Part shown: positions 1-6,956 of the stretch, piece by piece
How positions within the stretch are numbered: position 1 is the stretch's first letter
Layout of the letters: each line of letters opens with the position of its first letter
DNA from: Candidatus Bipolaricaulota bacterium
GTDB lineage: Bacteria; Bipolaricaulota; Bipolaricaulia; UBA7950; UBA9294
Direction: 5' to 3'
Length of the DNA: 7,068 nt
NCBI GenBank assembly: GCA_021129875.1
Contig: JAJOKK010000228.1
Span: 1-7,068 of the forward strand
Position numbers and translations under genes: made by a program
Notes under the pieces: model-generated
Told to the model about the DNA's origin: nothing
Database searches by the model: none
The model's input: the letters and a program-made list of their open reading frames with translations, nothing else

Positions 1-844
1 ATGGACGGCACCAACTGGCCCAGAAGTTGAGCAAGACGACCTTGCCGCGCAGATCGACGAGCGAGATCTCCTCTCCTGTTATGTCAACGGCGCGGAATTC
101 CGGCGCTGGGAAGGGAGCGGTCGGTGGGTCAAAAGGCATAAATCGACGTTTAGGAAGCGGTACGTCTTTCGGTACAGCGAACTTCTCATCCGGGATGGCG
201 ATATGAGGCGCAAATTCCGTCCACTGAACGGTGGTAGTCCTAATGGTACCCGGCGTTATCTCGCGTACTACCACCATTTGCGCAATAAAGTAAGTCTGTT
301 GATCTACCCACCATGTTGTCTGTAATAGCATGCCATAGAACGGAAGAACCTCTCCCTCGACGACCCATACCGCTCGGCCAGCAAGCATCTCCTCACGCAC
401 TGCGGTATAGGGAGTATCCGTACACAGAAGGAAAATATACATAAAACCCATTTCTACAGAATGGTGGCCCGTTTTGCTCCATTGACCACTACTGTATATA
501 TAGGTGAACCCTGTTTGCAAGCCGGAGATAGCTGTGGAGGTATCCTGAGAATCGTCTATTTCTCTTGTCGTGTCCATTCGTATGCGAGGATAATTAAACC
601 ATAGTTCCATATGAGAGACTCTGACAGTGTCTGCCTCTCCCTCAACCTCAGCAGTTCGATCTAAAATTGTGGTAGATATTGACATGCCATGAAAGGACGT
701 CATTCCATCATAGACTTGCCATACCCTCTCCATTACTGCGGTTGCATGCGGACACGGAATAGCCGTCTCAGCCGATGCCATCACACCGCCGCCGAGGAGA
801 AGAGCTGTTATGACTATTAGCGCGATATTTAGTCTGCTTTGCAT
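1..844 (-). CDS. Exported LolA-like / TlpA-type thioredoxin fusion protein (partial, 3' end outside window)
   Basis: The frame is open for 281 codons from ATG at 844 to the window edge. Residues 1-25 form a signal peptide: MQSR, a hydrophobic stretch to about 23, and a cleavage site after M-A-S-A (A25). Residues about 35-235 resemble the LolA / outer-membrane-lipoprotein-sorting fold: YDGMTSF near 45-51, LWFNYPRIRMD at 81-91, and a closing IPDEKFAVPKDVPLP at 217-231. From 246 a TlpA/AhpC-TSA domain begins: PAPEFRAVDITGEEISLVDL, then RGKVVLLNFWASWCRP at 266-281. This ends one codon short of the second cysteine of WCxxC; the first base of that codon is T, which fits Cys. Thioredoxins of this type exchange disulfides in the periplasm or at the cell surface. 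The start is secured by AAGGAGG six bases upstream. The N-terminal region has more ATA, CTA and AGA codons than uvrAB. The thioredoxin assignment is firm; the LolA-like assignment and the substrate are less certain. Confidence 0.85.
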   Translation of the reverse strand, partial: MQSRLNIALIVITALLLGGGVMASAETAIPCPHATAVMERVWQVYDGMTSFHGMSISTTILDRTAEVEGEADTVRVSHMELWFNYPRIRMDTTREIDDSQDTSTAISGLQTGFTYIYSSGQWSKTGHHSVEMGFMYIFLLCTDTPYTAVREEMLAGRAVWVVEGEVLPFYGMLLQTTWWVDQQTYFIAQMVVVREITPGTIRTTTVQWTEFAPHIAIPDEKFAVPKDVPLPKRRFMPFDPPTAPFPAPEFRAVDITGEEISLVDLRGKVVLLNFWASWCRP

Positions 845-850
845 GTGATA

Positions 851-857
851 CCTCCTT
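851..857 (-). promoter_or_regulatory. Ribosome binding site of the LolA-like/TlpA fusion gene
   Basis: The minus strand reads AAGGAGG, followed by TATCAC and then ATG at 844. This is a complete match to the anti-Shine-Dalgarno sequence at ideal spacing, and it decides the start of the leftmost gene, whose 3' end lies outside the window. Confidence 0.9.
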
Positions 858-897
858 AAGATCAAGCAACCGGATGATGCTGTATTACTTCACCTTG

Positions 898-945
898 GCC
901 TGCCCCGTGGAATAAGTCCCCTGGCCCCTATTCCATAGGGCAGGC
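898..945 (-). repeat. Imperfect 48-base inverted repeat (hairpin) with an alternative fold
   Basis: Bases 898-905 pair with 938-945 (8 bp, GC-rich). After a two-position interruption (C/A, then G/T), bases 908-914 pair with 929-935 (7 bp), leaving a 14-base loop. A second, mutually exclusive hairpin is also perfect: 926-931 pairs with 935-940 around a 3-base loop. In the RNA this element would lie between the stop of the PLP enzyme gene and the ribosome binding site of the fusion gene. No U-tract follows on the minus strand, so it is not a textbook terminator. It could be an mRNA-stabilising or processing hairpin, a switch in the leader of the downstream gene, or a dispersed palindromic repeat. 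Confidence 0.75.
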
Positions 946-1010
946 GCCCAACACCTTGCCGGCGGGGCGTCGTGCGCTCCCAGGATCTCTGCGCATGATC
1001 TGTTTTTGTT

Positions 1011-2027
1011 CTAAAAGGTCGCGCTCTGTTGCTCGGCGAACAGGCCGGGGACTCCGCCGGTGTGCAGGAACACAACAACGTCGTCCCTTCTAAAATGTCC
1101 TTTGCGAATCAGATCGATCAGCCCGGCCATCGCCTTTCCGGTGTAGACCGGATCGAGGATGATCCCCTCTGTTCGCGCGACCAGCCGGACTGCCTCTCTC
1201 ATCTCGTCTGTCGCCGCTCCATAGGCCTCTCCGATATACTCGTCGTAGATCGTGATCAGATCTTTGTCGATCGCCTGCTTCAGGTCGAGGAACTTCACTG
1301 CTTCAGCCAGGCCGCGTTCGATCTTTTTATCGAGCGCTTCCTTGCTCGCCGAGATGCTCATTCCAAGGACTTTCATTTCTTCCTGTGCGTACAAGACCGA
1401 TCCAAGAGCAAGGCCGGTCAGGGTACTGGATGTGCCGCAGGCTGTCACGATGCAATCGGGGGAGAGTTGCTCTTCTCTCAGCCGGGTGACAATCTCAAGG
1501 ATGCAGCTGGAGTAGCCTAAGGCGCCGTGGAGCGACCGGCAGCCGTTCGGTATGTAGTAGGGGGTTTCACCTTTCTCCCGCAGGTCCTTCTCCAGTCGTT
1601 CGACCGTCTCTTTTACTAACGAAGCGAGTTCATCCTTGTCGGAATAGGCCGATCCTTGAAGACAGTGGATCTCTTCTGCAGCGAGCAGTTTATCTATCAG
1701 GAAATTCCCTGTTGCATTCTTCGGCTCCTCTCCCCTGAGGACAAGGTAGGTCTTGAGCCCTAATCGGTTCGCTGCGGCTGTGGTCAGCCGGGCGTGATTG
1801 CTCTGCACTGCGCCGACGGTGATGACTGCTGTCGCCCCCTGCTCTGTTGCCTCTGCCATCGCGTACTCAAGCTTGCGCAGCTTGTTCCCCCCCAGGCCGA
1901 GGCCGTTGAGGTCGTCCCGTTTGATGAAGATTTGCGGGCCGTTAAGATGCTTCCGTAGATTCTTCAGTTCCTGCAGCGGGGTGGGAAACTCACCCAAACG
2001 AACGCGCTGTACCCTGCCAATTTGCAT
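1011..2027 (-). CDS. dcyD: D-cysteine desulfhydrase (DcyD / ACC deaminase family) PLP-dependent enzyme
   Basis: This is a 338-residue fold-type II PLP enzyme, a normal length for the family (the E. coli enzyme is about 328). It probably releases sulfide, ammonia and pyruvate from D-cysteine in the cytoplasm. The PLP lysine is K49 in GLGGNKLRKLEY (44-55). The substrate-carboxylate loop is QSNH at 75-78. The phosphate-binding loop is CGTSSTLTG at 197-205. The tail has LDPVYTGKAMAGLID (291-305) and HTGG (322-325). T296 and T323 stand where true ACC deaminases carry Glu and Leu, which argues for desulfhydrase over ACC deaminase. L-cysteate sulfo-lyase (CuyA) and other relatives share these residues, so the substrate is not settled. 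ATG at 2027 has AGGGGA five bases upstream. The gene lies 106 bases after uvrA, with no terminator between, so read-through from uvrBA is possible. Confidence 0.87.
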   Translation of the reverse strand: MQIGRVQRVRLGEFPTPLQELKNLRKHLNGPQIFIKRDDLNGLGLGGNKLRKLEYAMAEATEQGATAVITVGAVQSNHARLTTAAANRLGLKTYLVLRGEEPKNATGNFLIDKLLAAEEIHCLQGSAYSDKDELASLVKETVERLEKDLREKGETPYYIPNGCRSLHGALGYSSCILEIVTRLREEQLSPDCIVTACGTSSTLTGLALGSVLYAQEEMKVLGMSISASKEALDKKIERGLAEAVKFLDLKQAIDKDLITIYDEYIGEAYGAATDEMREAVRLVARTEGIILDPVYTGKAMAGLIDLIRKGHFRRDDVVVFLHTGGVPGLFAEQQSATF

Positions 2028-2133
2028 TTATTTCCCCTTTTTTTCTTGGTTTGCGAACCGGACGAAATCGACTCAGACGATGGCAGCGAGTCTAACGCAG
2101 ACCGGACGGACGATGCAAGCGAGCGAGGTGCTG
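2028..2133 (-). other. Spacer between uvrA and the D-cysteine desulfhydrase family gene
   Basis: These 106 bases have no hairpin followed by a T-run and no clear promoter. The octamer accggacg occurs at 2057-2064 and 2101-2108. A 5-bp inverted pair (gactc/gagtc, roughly 2070-2091) is too weak to call. One minus-strand frame stays open through the whole spacer and would encode a Ser-rich tail with a KKKR patch. It would join the end of uvrA if the 8-base duplication at 2129-2144 were single copy. Confidence 0.5.
2033..2038 (-). promoter_or_regulatory. Ribosome binding site of the D-cysteine desulfhydrase family gene
   Basis: The minus strand reads AGGGGA, then AATAA, then ATG at 2027. It is preceded by a run of A residues (2038-2044). 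The match is imperfect, but the spacing is good and the conserved protein sequence begins soon after this ATG. Confidence 0.65.
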
Positions 2134-2144
2134 CTATGCTGCTA
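2129..2144 (-). repeat. Perfect 8-base tandem duplication spanning the uvrA stop codon
   Basis: On the plus strand tgctgcta occurs twice without a gap (2129-2136 and 2137-2144); on the coding strand this is TAGCAGCA twice. The uvrA stop TAG (2136-2134) is the start of the second coding-strand copy. Because 8 is not a multiple of 3, loss of one copy would shift the frame past this stop into the open spacer frame. Confidence 0.85.
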
Positions 2145-4965
2145 CGGTCAGCCTTTCCTGTAGGATCGCAGCGAGGTACTCGCCCGTATAGGAACCTGGT
2201 GTCTGCGCGACCTTCTCCGGGGTCCCGGCGGCGATCACCATCCCTCCGCCGTCCCCGCCTTCAGGGCCAAGGTCAATGATCCAGTCGGCGGTCTTGATCA
2301 CGTCCAGGTTGTGCTCGATCACGACCACGGTATTCCCGGTCTCGACCAGGCGGTGCAGCACCTGCAGGAGCTTGCTGACATCGGCCGCGTGCAGCCCGGT
2401 CGTCGGTTCGTCGAGTATGTACAGTGTCTTCCCGGTCGCCTTCCGGGAGAGTTCCTTCGCCAGCTTGATCCGCTGCGCTTCCCCCCCGGAGAGTTCGGTC
2501 GCGGGCTGGCCGAGTTCGATGTAGGAGAGGCCGACGTCGTAGAGGGTCTGAAGCTTCTTGCGCACGCGCGGAATATTGGCGAAGAAGGTGAGCGCTTCCT
2601 CGACCGGCATGGCGAGGACGTCGGCGATCGTCCTTCCTTTGTAGCGAATCTGCAGGGTTTCGCGGTTGTACCGCGTCCCGCGACAGACTTCGCACGGCAC
2701 ATAGATGTCGGGGAGAAAATGCATCTCAATCTTCTCCTTCCCTTGCCCTTGGCAGCTCTCACAGCGGCCGCCTTTGACGTTGAAGCTGAACCTCCCCGCG
2801 GGGTAGCCGCGCAGCCGTGCGTCCGGGGTGCGGGCGAATAGCTGGCGGATATCGTCGAACAGCTTAGTGTAAGTAGCCGGGTTGGAGCGCGGGGTGCGGC
2901 CGATCGGCGACTGGTCTATCTCAATCACCTTGTCGATCTTCTCGATCCCGACGATCTCCTCGTGCTTCCCGGGCCGGCGGATCATCTGGCGCAGCCGGTA
3001 GGCGACTCCGCGGTAGAGGACGTCCTCGATGAGCGAGCTCTTCCCCGAGCCGGAGACACCGGTTACGCAGACGAAGCGGCCGAGCGGGACCTCCACATCT
3101 ATCCCCCGCAGGTTGTGCTCCGTTGCACCGATTATCTTGAGCAGATTCCCGTTCCCGTCCCGACGCTTTGCGGGGATATCTATTGCTAGTGCGCCGGAGA
3201 GGTATTGGCCGGTGATCGAACGGGGACAGGCGGCGATCTCGTCCGGGGTCCCCGCCGCCACGATCTCCCCCCCGTGCGCCCCGGCGCCGGGACCGAGGTC
3301 GATGATGTAGTCGCTCTCGAGCATCGTCTCCTCGTCGTGCTCGACGACGAGGACTGTGTTCCCCAGGTCACGCAGCCCCTTGAGCGTCGCCAAGAGACGG
3401 CGATTGTCTCGCTGATGCAGGCCGATCGATGGCTCGTCAAGGACGTAGAGAACTCCTGTCAGCTGGCTCCCGATCTGGGTGGCGAGCCTGATCCGCTGTG
3501 CTTCTCCACCGGCGAGTGTTCCTGCCTGCCTGTCAAGGGTGAGGTAGTTAAGGCCGACTGCAACCATGAACCCGAGCCGTGCCTTGATCTCCTTGAAGAT
3601 CTGGGCGGCGATCATCTCCTCGCGCGAGGAGATGACGCGATCCTCAAAGAAGGTGAGGGCGTCACTTATCGACAGGGATGTGACCTGATTGATGTTCAGT
3701 CCGTTCACGGTGACCGCCAGAAGCTCCGGCTTCAACCGGGCCCCGTCACAGACCGGGCAGGGGAGGGTGGCCATGAACTGCTCCGTCTCCCCCCGCCATT
3801 CCTCCGAGCTTGTCTCTCGGTACCAGCGTTCAAGGGTGGGGACCACCCCGCGAAAGGCACGCGTGTACGTGCGGGTGCGCCCCTTGGTCGATGTGTAGTC
3901 GAACTCGATCTTCTTCCCCTTTGTCCCGTAAAGGATCAGATCTAGCTTCTCTTCGGAAAGCTGGCCCAGCGGTTCGTGCGGACTGATCTCCAGCAGATGG
4001 CAGAGGGCGTTCATCTCGGCTTCGAACCAGCGGCTCTTGGAGGTGGCCCACGGGAGGAGCCCGCCGTTGAGGAGCCCTCGCGTCGGATCGACGATCAGTT
4101 CCGGGTCGATCTTCTTCCTGGATCCGAGCCCGCTGCACTCAGGGCATGCCCCGTACGGGTTGTTGAACGAGAACATCCGCGGGGAGAGTTCCTCGTAGCT
4201 GACCCCGCAGTGGATGCATGCGTAGTGCTCGCTGTAAAGGCGCTCCTCTCCATCCTCGGTGAGGACGGAGGCGATCCCCCCTCCGTGTTTCAACGCCGTC
4301 TCCACCGAGTCGGCGATCCGGCCGCGCTTGCGCGGCTCGACCACGACACGGTCGACCACGATCTCGATCGTGTGCTTCTTCTGCTTGACCAGCTCAATCT
4401 CCTCGTACAGGGTGCGCACAATCCCGTCGACCCGCACCCGCGTAAATCCTTCCTGGCGGATCTCCTCGAACGTCTGCTTGTACTCCCCTTTACGGCCGCG
4501 CACGATCGGGGCAAGGACCTGCACCTTCGAACCCCGGGGGAGGGTCATGATCGCGTCGACCACCTTCTCGGCCGACTGTCGGGTGATCGGTCGGCCGCAC
4601 TTATAGCAGTGAGGGTGGCCGATCCGCGCGTAGAGTAGCCGCAGGTAGTCGTAGATCTCGGTCACCGTCCCCACTGTCGAACGCGGGTTGTGACTGCGCG
4701 TCTTCTGGTCGATCGAGATCGCGGGTGAGAGCCCCTCAATAAAATCAACGTCCGGTTTCTCCATCTGGCCGAGGAACTGCCGCGCGTACGCCGAGAGCGA
4801 TTCAACGTAGCGGCGGCGCCCTTCAGCGTAGATCGTATCGAAGGCGAGCGAGCTCTTCCCCGACCCGGAGATCCCGGTGATAACGACGAGCTTGTCGCGT
4901 GGGATTTCAACGTCGATATCCTTCAAGTTGTGTTCCCTCGCCCCTTTCACGTGCAGTATATTCAT
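2134..4965 (-). CDS. uvrA: Excinuclease ABC subunit A, UvrA
   Basis: UvrA is the DNA-damage sensor of nucleotide excision repair. As a dimer with two ABC-type ATPase halves it finds lesions and loads UvrB. The 943 residues match the usual length of about 940. The N-terminal half has Walker A GISGSGKSS (31-39), a signature LAGGEAQRIRLA from 484, Walker B/D-loop VLDEPSIGLH (D510, E511) and switch H543. The C-terminal half has Walker A GVSGSGKSS (636-644), signature LSGGEAQR from 825, D852/E853 and H885. Zinc-finger cysteines are C250/C253 with C274/C277, and C735/C738 with C758/C761. Further CxxC pairs at C120/C123 and C403/C406 could form a third zinc site. The first signature has Ala where Ser is usual. 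The ATG overlaps the uvrB stop (ATGA), implying co-transcription and coupled translation. Residues conserved in UvrA begin immediately at the start, so this start is secure. Confidence 0.98.
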   Translation of the reverse strand: MNILHVKGAREHNLKDIDVEIPRDKLVVITGISGSGKSSLAFDTIYAEGRRRYVESLSAYARQFLGQMEKPDVDFIEGLSPAISIDQKTRSHNPRSTVGTVTEIYDYLRLLYARIGHPHCYKCGRPITRQSAEKVVDAIMTLPRGSKVQVLAPIVRGRKGEYKQTFEEIRQEGFTRVRVDGIVRTLYEEIELVKQKKHTIEIVVDRVVVEPRKRGRIADSVETALKHGGGIASVLTEDGEERLYSEHYACIHCGVSYEELSPRMFSFNNPYGACPECSGLGSRKKIDPELIVDPTRGLLNGGLLPWATSKSRWFEAEMNALCHLLEISPHEPLGQLSEEKLDLILYGTKGKKIEFDYTSTKGRTRTYTRAFRGVVPTLERWYRETSSEEWRGETEQFMATLPCPVCDGARLKPELLAVTVNGLNINQVTSLSISDALTFFEDRVISSREEMIAAQIFKEIKARLGFMVAVGLNYLTLDRQAGTLAGGEAQRIRLATQIGSQLTGVLYVLDEPSIGLHQRDNRRLLATLKGLRDLGNTVLVVEHDEETMLESDYIIDLGPGAGAHGGEIVAAGTPDEIAACPRSITGQYLSGALAIDIPAKRRDGNGNLLKIIGATEHNLRGIDVEVPLGRFVCVTGVSGSGKSSLIEDVLYRGVAYRLRQMIRRPGKHEEIVGIEKIDKVIEIDQSPIGRTPRSNPATYTKLFDDIRQLFARTPDARLRGYPAGRFSFNVKGGRCESCQGQGKEKIEMHFLPDIYVPCEVCRGTRYNRETLQIRYKGRTIADVLAMPVEEALTFFANIPRVRKKLQTLYDVGLSYIELGQPATELSGGEAQRIKLAKELSRKATGKTLYILDEPTTGLHAADVSKLLQVLHRLVETGNTVVVIEHNLDVIKTADWIIDLGPEGGDGGGMVIAAGTPEKVAQTPGSYTGEYLAAILQERLTVAA

Positions 4966-4985
4966 AGCTTCTTTCGTAGCTCCTT
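4962..4985 (-). promoter_or_regulatory. uvrB-uvrA overlap and internal ribosome binding site
   Basis: The uvrB stop TGA (4964-4962) and the uvrA start ATG (4965-4963) share bases as ATGA. AAGGAG lies inside the end of uvrB at 4985-4980, 14 bases from the ATG, which is longer than ideal. A purine-rich GAAAGAAG (4975-4968) lies closer. The arrangement favours translational coupling by re-initiation, giving matched amounts of UvrB and UvrA. Confidence 0.75.
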
Positions 4986-6956
4986 TATCTCATCGCGCAA
5001 AGCCGCCGCCCGTTCGAACTCCAACCGGTCGGCCGCTGCCAGCATCTCTTGTTCGAGGTCTTTCATCTCCGCAACGATCTCACCGCGCGACTGCCGGTCG
5101 GGTTCATACTCCGGAGTGGGCTCCCGCAGATCAGAGGCGCGCAGCGGCTGGACGATATCGGTGACCGGCCGTTCGATCGTCTTGGGGACAATCCCATGCT
5201 CCTCGTTGTACGCGCTCTGGATCTCCCGCCGCCGGTCGGTCTCGCTGACCGCATAACGAATCGAATTGGTAATCCTATCGGCGTACAGAAGGACCTTCCC
5301 GTTAACATTCCGCGCGGCTCGCCCGATCGTCTGGATGAGCGCTGTCCCCGAACGGAGGAACCCCTCTTTGTCCGCATCGAGGATCCCGACGAGCGACACC
5401 TCAGGGAGGTCGAGCCCCTCACGGAGGAGGTTGATCCCGACCAGCACGTCGAACTTCCCCAGCCGCAGGTCGCGCAGGATCTCCACCCGTTCGAGGGTAT
5501 CGATCTCCGAGTGGAGGTACCGCGCCTTGACCCCCAGATCGACCAGGTATTCGGTGAGGTCCTCGGCCATCCGCTTGGTGAGGGTGGTGACCAGCACCCT
5601 CTCATTCCGCGCAACAACAACCCTTACCTCCTCGATCAGGTGGTCGACCTGCCCGGTGACCGGGTGGATCTTCACCTCGGGGTCGATCAGCCCGGTTGGG
5701 CGGATGATCTGTTCCACCATCTGTTCCGACCTGTCTTTCTCGTACAGTCCGGGGGTGGCCGAGGTGAAGATCACCTGATTCAACCGCTCCTCAAACTCCG
5801 GGAACATGAGCGGCCGGTTGTCGAGAGCGGAGGGAAGGCGGAACCCGTAATTGACGAGGGTCCCCTTGCGCGACCGGTCACCGTGATACATCGCCCGAAC
5901 CTGCGGGACGGTCTGATGCGATTCGTCGATCACCATCAGAAAATCCGACGGGAAGTAGTCGATGAGGACGGAAGGCGGCCGGCCCGGAGTACGCCCGTCC
6001 AGATGACGCGAGTAGTTCTCAATCCCCGAACAATATCCCATCTCCTGCATCATCTCCAGATCGTAGCGCGTCCGCTGCTCAAGACGCTGTACCTCGAGCA
6101 GCTTCTCTTCCTTGCGGAGCTCTGCCAGGCGCTCTTCCAACTCCTCTTCGATCGCCACGATCGCGCGACGCGTCCGCTGTCGCGGGGTGATGAAGTGGGA
6201 TGCCGGATAGATCGTGATCTCCTCCTCCTCGCTTAGCAGGTGTCCACTGATCGGATCGAGGATCACGATACGCTCGATCTCATCGCCGAAGAACTCGGCC
6301 CGCACGATCTTCTCCTCGTAGGCGGGGATGATCTCCAACGTATCCCCGCGGGCGCGAAAGGTCCCCCGCGTAAAGGCTATCTCATTCCGCGTGTACTGCA
6401 GGGCGACAAGGCTGCGCATCACATCGTCGCGATCCTGCCCCCCGTTCAACGAGAGGGTGATCGACATATCATGGTAGTTCTCAGGTGAGCCGAGGCCGTA
6501 GATGCAGGAGACCGAGGCGACGATGATCACGTCGCGCCGCTCGAACAGGGCGCAAGTCGCTGCGTGGCGCAGGCGATCGATCTCATCGTTGATCGAAGAA
6601 TCCTTCTCAATGTACGTATCGGTCTGCGGCAGGTACGCTTCCGGCTGATAGTAGTCGTAGTAGGAGACAAAGTAGTGGACTGCGTTATCCGGGAAGAGTT
6701 CGCGAAACTCGTTGCACAGCTGGGCGACGAGTGTCTTGTTATGGGCAATGATGAGTGTCGGCCGCTGGATCTTCTGGATCACATTGGCGATCGTAAACGT
6801 CTTACCGGTTCCCGTCGCCCCAATGAGTGTCTGGATCCCCATTCCGGTGAGGATCCCCTCGGTCAACTCGGCAATCGCCTGAGGTTGATCCCCCTGAGGA
6901 GTCAACCGCTCTGAAATTTGAAATCCCGCCCTTTCTCCCACCCTAAGCAGACCCAT
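4962..6956 (-). CDS. uvrB: Excinuclease ABC subunit B, UvrB
   Basis: UvrB receives damaged DNA from UvrA, verifies the lesion with its beta-hairpin and recruits UvrC for incision. From ATG at 6956 it has 664 residues, close to the family norm. In that numbering: GDQPQAI begins at 22, Walker A GATGTGKT is at 46-53, the beta-hairpin aromatic cluster SYYDYYQPEAYLP is at 98-110, DESH (motif II) is at 344-347, and RLPSALDNRPL is at 373-383. The helicase C-terminal motif IQTIGRAARN is at 541-550, and a UVR domain, the contact with UvrC or UvrA, fills about 626-664. The frame can be extended to a TTG at 6995 (677 residues), but that codon lacks a ribosome binding site and the added 13 residues are Arg/Pro-rich and unlike UvrB. 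ATG 6956 has AGGA 11 bases upstream. GTG at 6941 is another option. No LexA-type box is visible in the short upstream region. Confidence 0.97.
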   Translation of the reverse strand: MGLLRVGERAGFQISERLTPQGDQPQAIAELTEGILTGMGIQTLIGATGTGKTFTIANVIQKIQRPTLIIAHNKTLVAQLCNEFRELFPDNAVHYFVSYYDYYQPEAYLPQTDTYIEKDSSINDEIDRLRHAATCALFERRDVIIVASVSCIYGLGSPENYHDMSITLSLNGGQDRDDVMRSLVALQYTRNEIAFTRGTFRARGDTLEIIPAYEEKIVRAEFFGDEIERIVILDPISGHLLSEEEEITIYPASHFITPRQRTRRAIVAIEEELEERLAELRKEEKLLEVQRLEQRTRYDLEMMQEMGYCSGIENYSRHLDGRTPGRPPSVLIDYFPSDFLMVIDESHQTVPQVRAMYHGDRSRKGTLVNYGFRLPSALDNRPLMFPEFEERLNQVIFTSATPGLYEKDRSEQMVEQIIRPTGLIDPEVKIHPVTGQVDHLIEEVRVVVARNERVLVTTLTKRMAEDLTEYLVDLGVKARYLHSEIDTLERVEILRDLRLGKFDVLVGINLLREGLDLPEVSLVGILDADKEGFLRSGTALIQTIGRAARNVNGKVLLYADRITNSIRYAVSETDRRREIQSAYNEEHGIVPKTIERPVTDIVQPLRASDLREPTPEYEPDRQSRGEIVAEMKDLEQEMLAAADRLEFERAAALRDEIKELRKKL

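Larger units (their letters stand above)
845..1010 (-). other. Structured intergenic spacer between the PLP enzyme gene and the fusion gene
   Basis: These 166 bases hold no credible gene. They contain the long inverted repeat at 898-945, a short stem pairing 945-949 with 965-969 that competes for base 945, and a 5-bp stem pairing 973-977 with 991-995. None is followed by a T-run in the direction of transcription, so no classical intrinsic terminator is visible. I could not pick out a convincing -35/-10 pair for the downstream gene. The length of the spacer and the perfect ribosome binding site suggest that gene may have its own promoter here, but this is inference. Confidence 0.6.

Noticed and set aside
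973..1009. Plus-strand terminator-like element: 5-bp stem 973-977/991-995 followed by a T-rich run at 1001-1009
   Set aside because: The stem is only 5 bp with a 13-base loop, the T-run is separated from it, and no plus-strand gene exists to be terminated.
890..1078. Minus-strand 62-codon open frame overlapping the end of the PLP enzyme gene
   Set aside because: It runs out of frame into a conserved gene, has Arg/Pro-rich low-complexity content and no convincing ribosome binding site.
1029..1520. Plus-strand open frame of 163 codons opposite the PLP enzyme gene
   Set aside because: It is the complement of a clearly conserved enzyme and has no independent evidence of coding.
1011..2027. Assignment as true ACC deaminase (acdS)
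   Set aside because: T296 and T323 occupy the positions where ACC deaminases carry Glu and Leu, and the tail follows the D-cysteine desulfhydrase pattern.
2028..2133. Terminator after uvrA
   Set aside because: Only a 5-bp inverted pair with no following T-run on the minus strand; insufficient to call.
3205..3945. Plus-strand open frame of 246 codons opposite uvrA
   Set aside because: It is the antisense shadow of conserved UvrA coding sequence, with no recognisable motif.
5049..6236. Long plus-strand open frame of 395 codons opposite uvrB
   Set aside because: It is the antisense shadow of uvrB in a GC-rich region. The sequence is rich in Arg/Asp/Pro/Leu with no domain, and the minus-strand UvrB is unmistakable.
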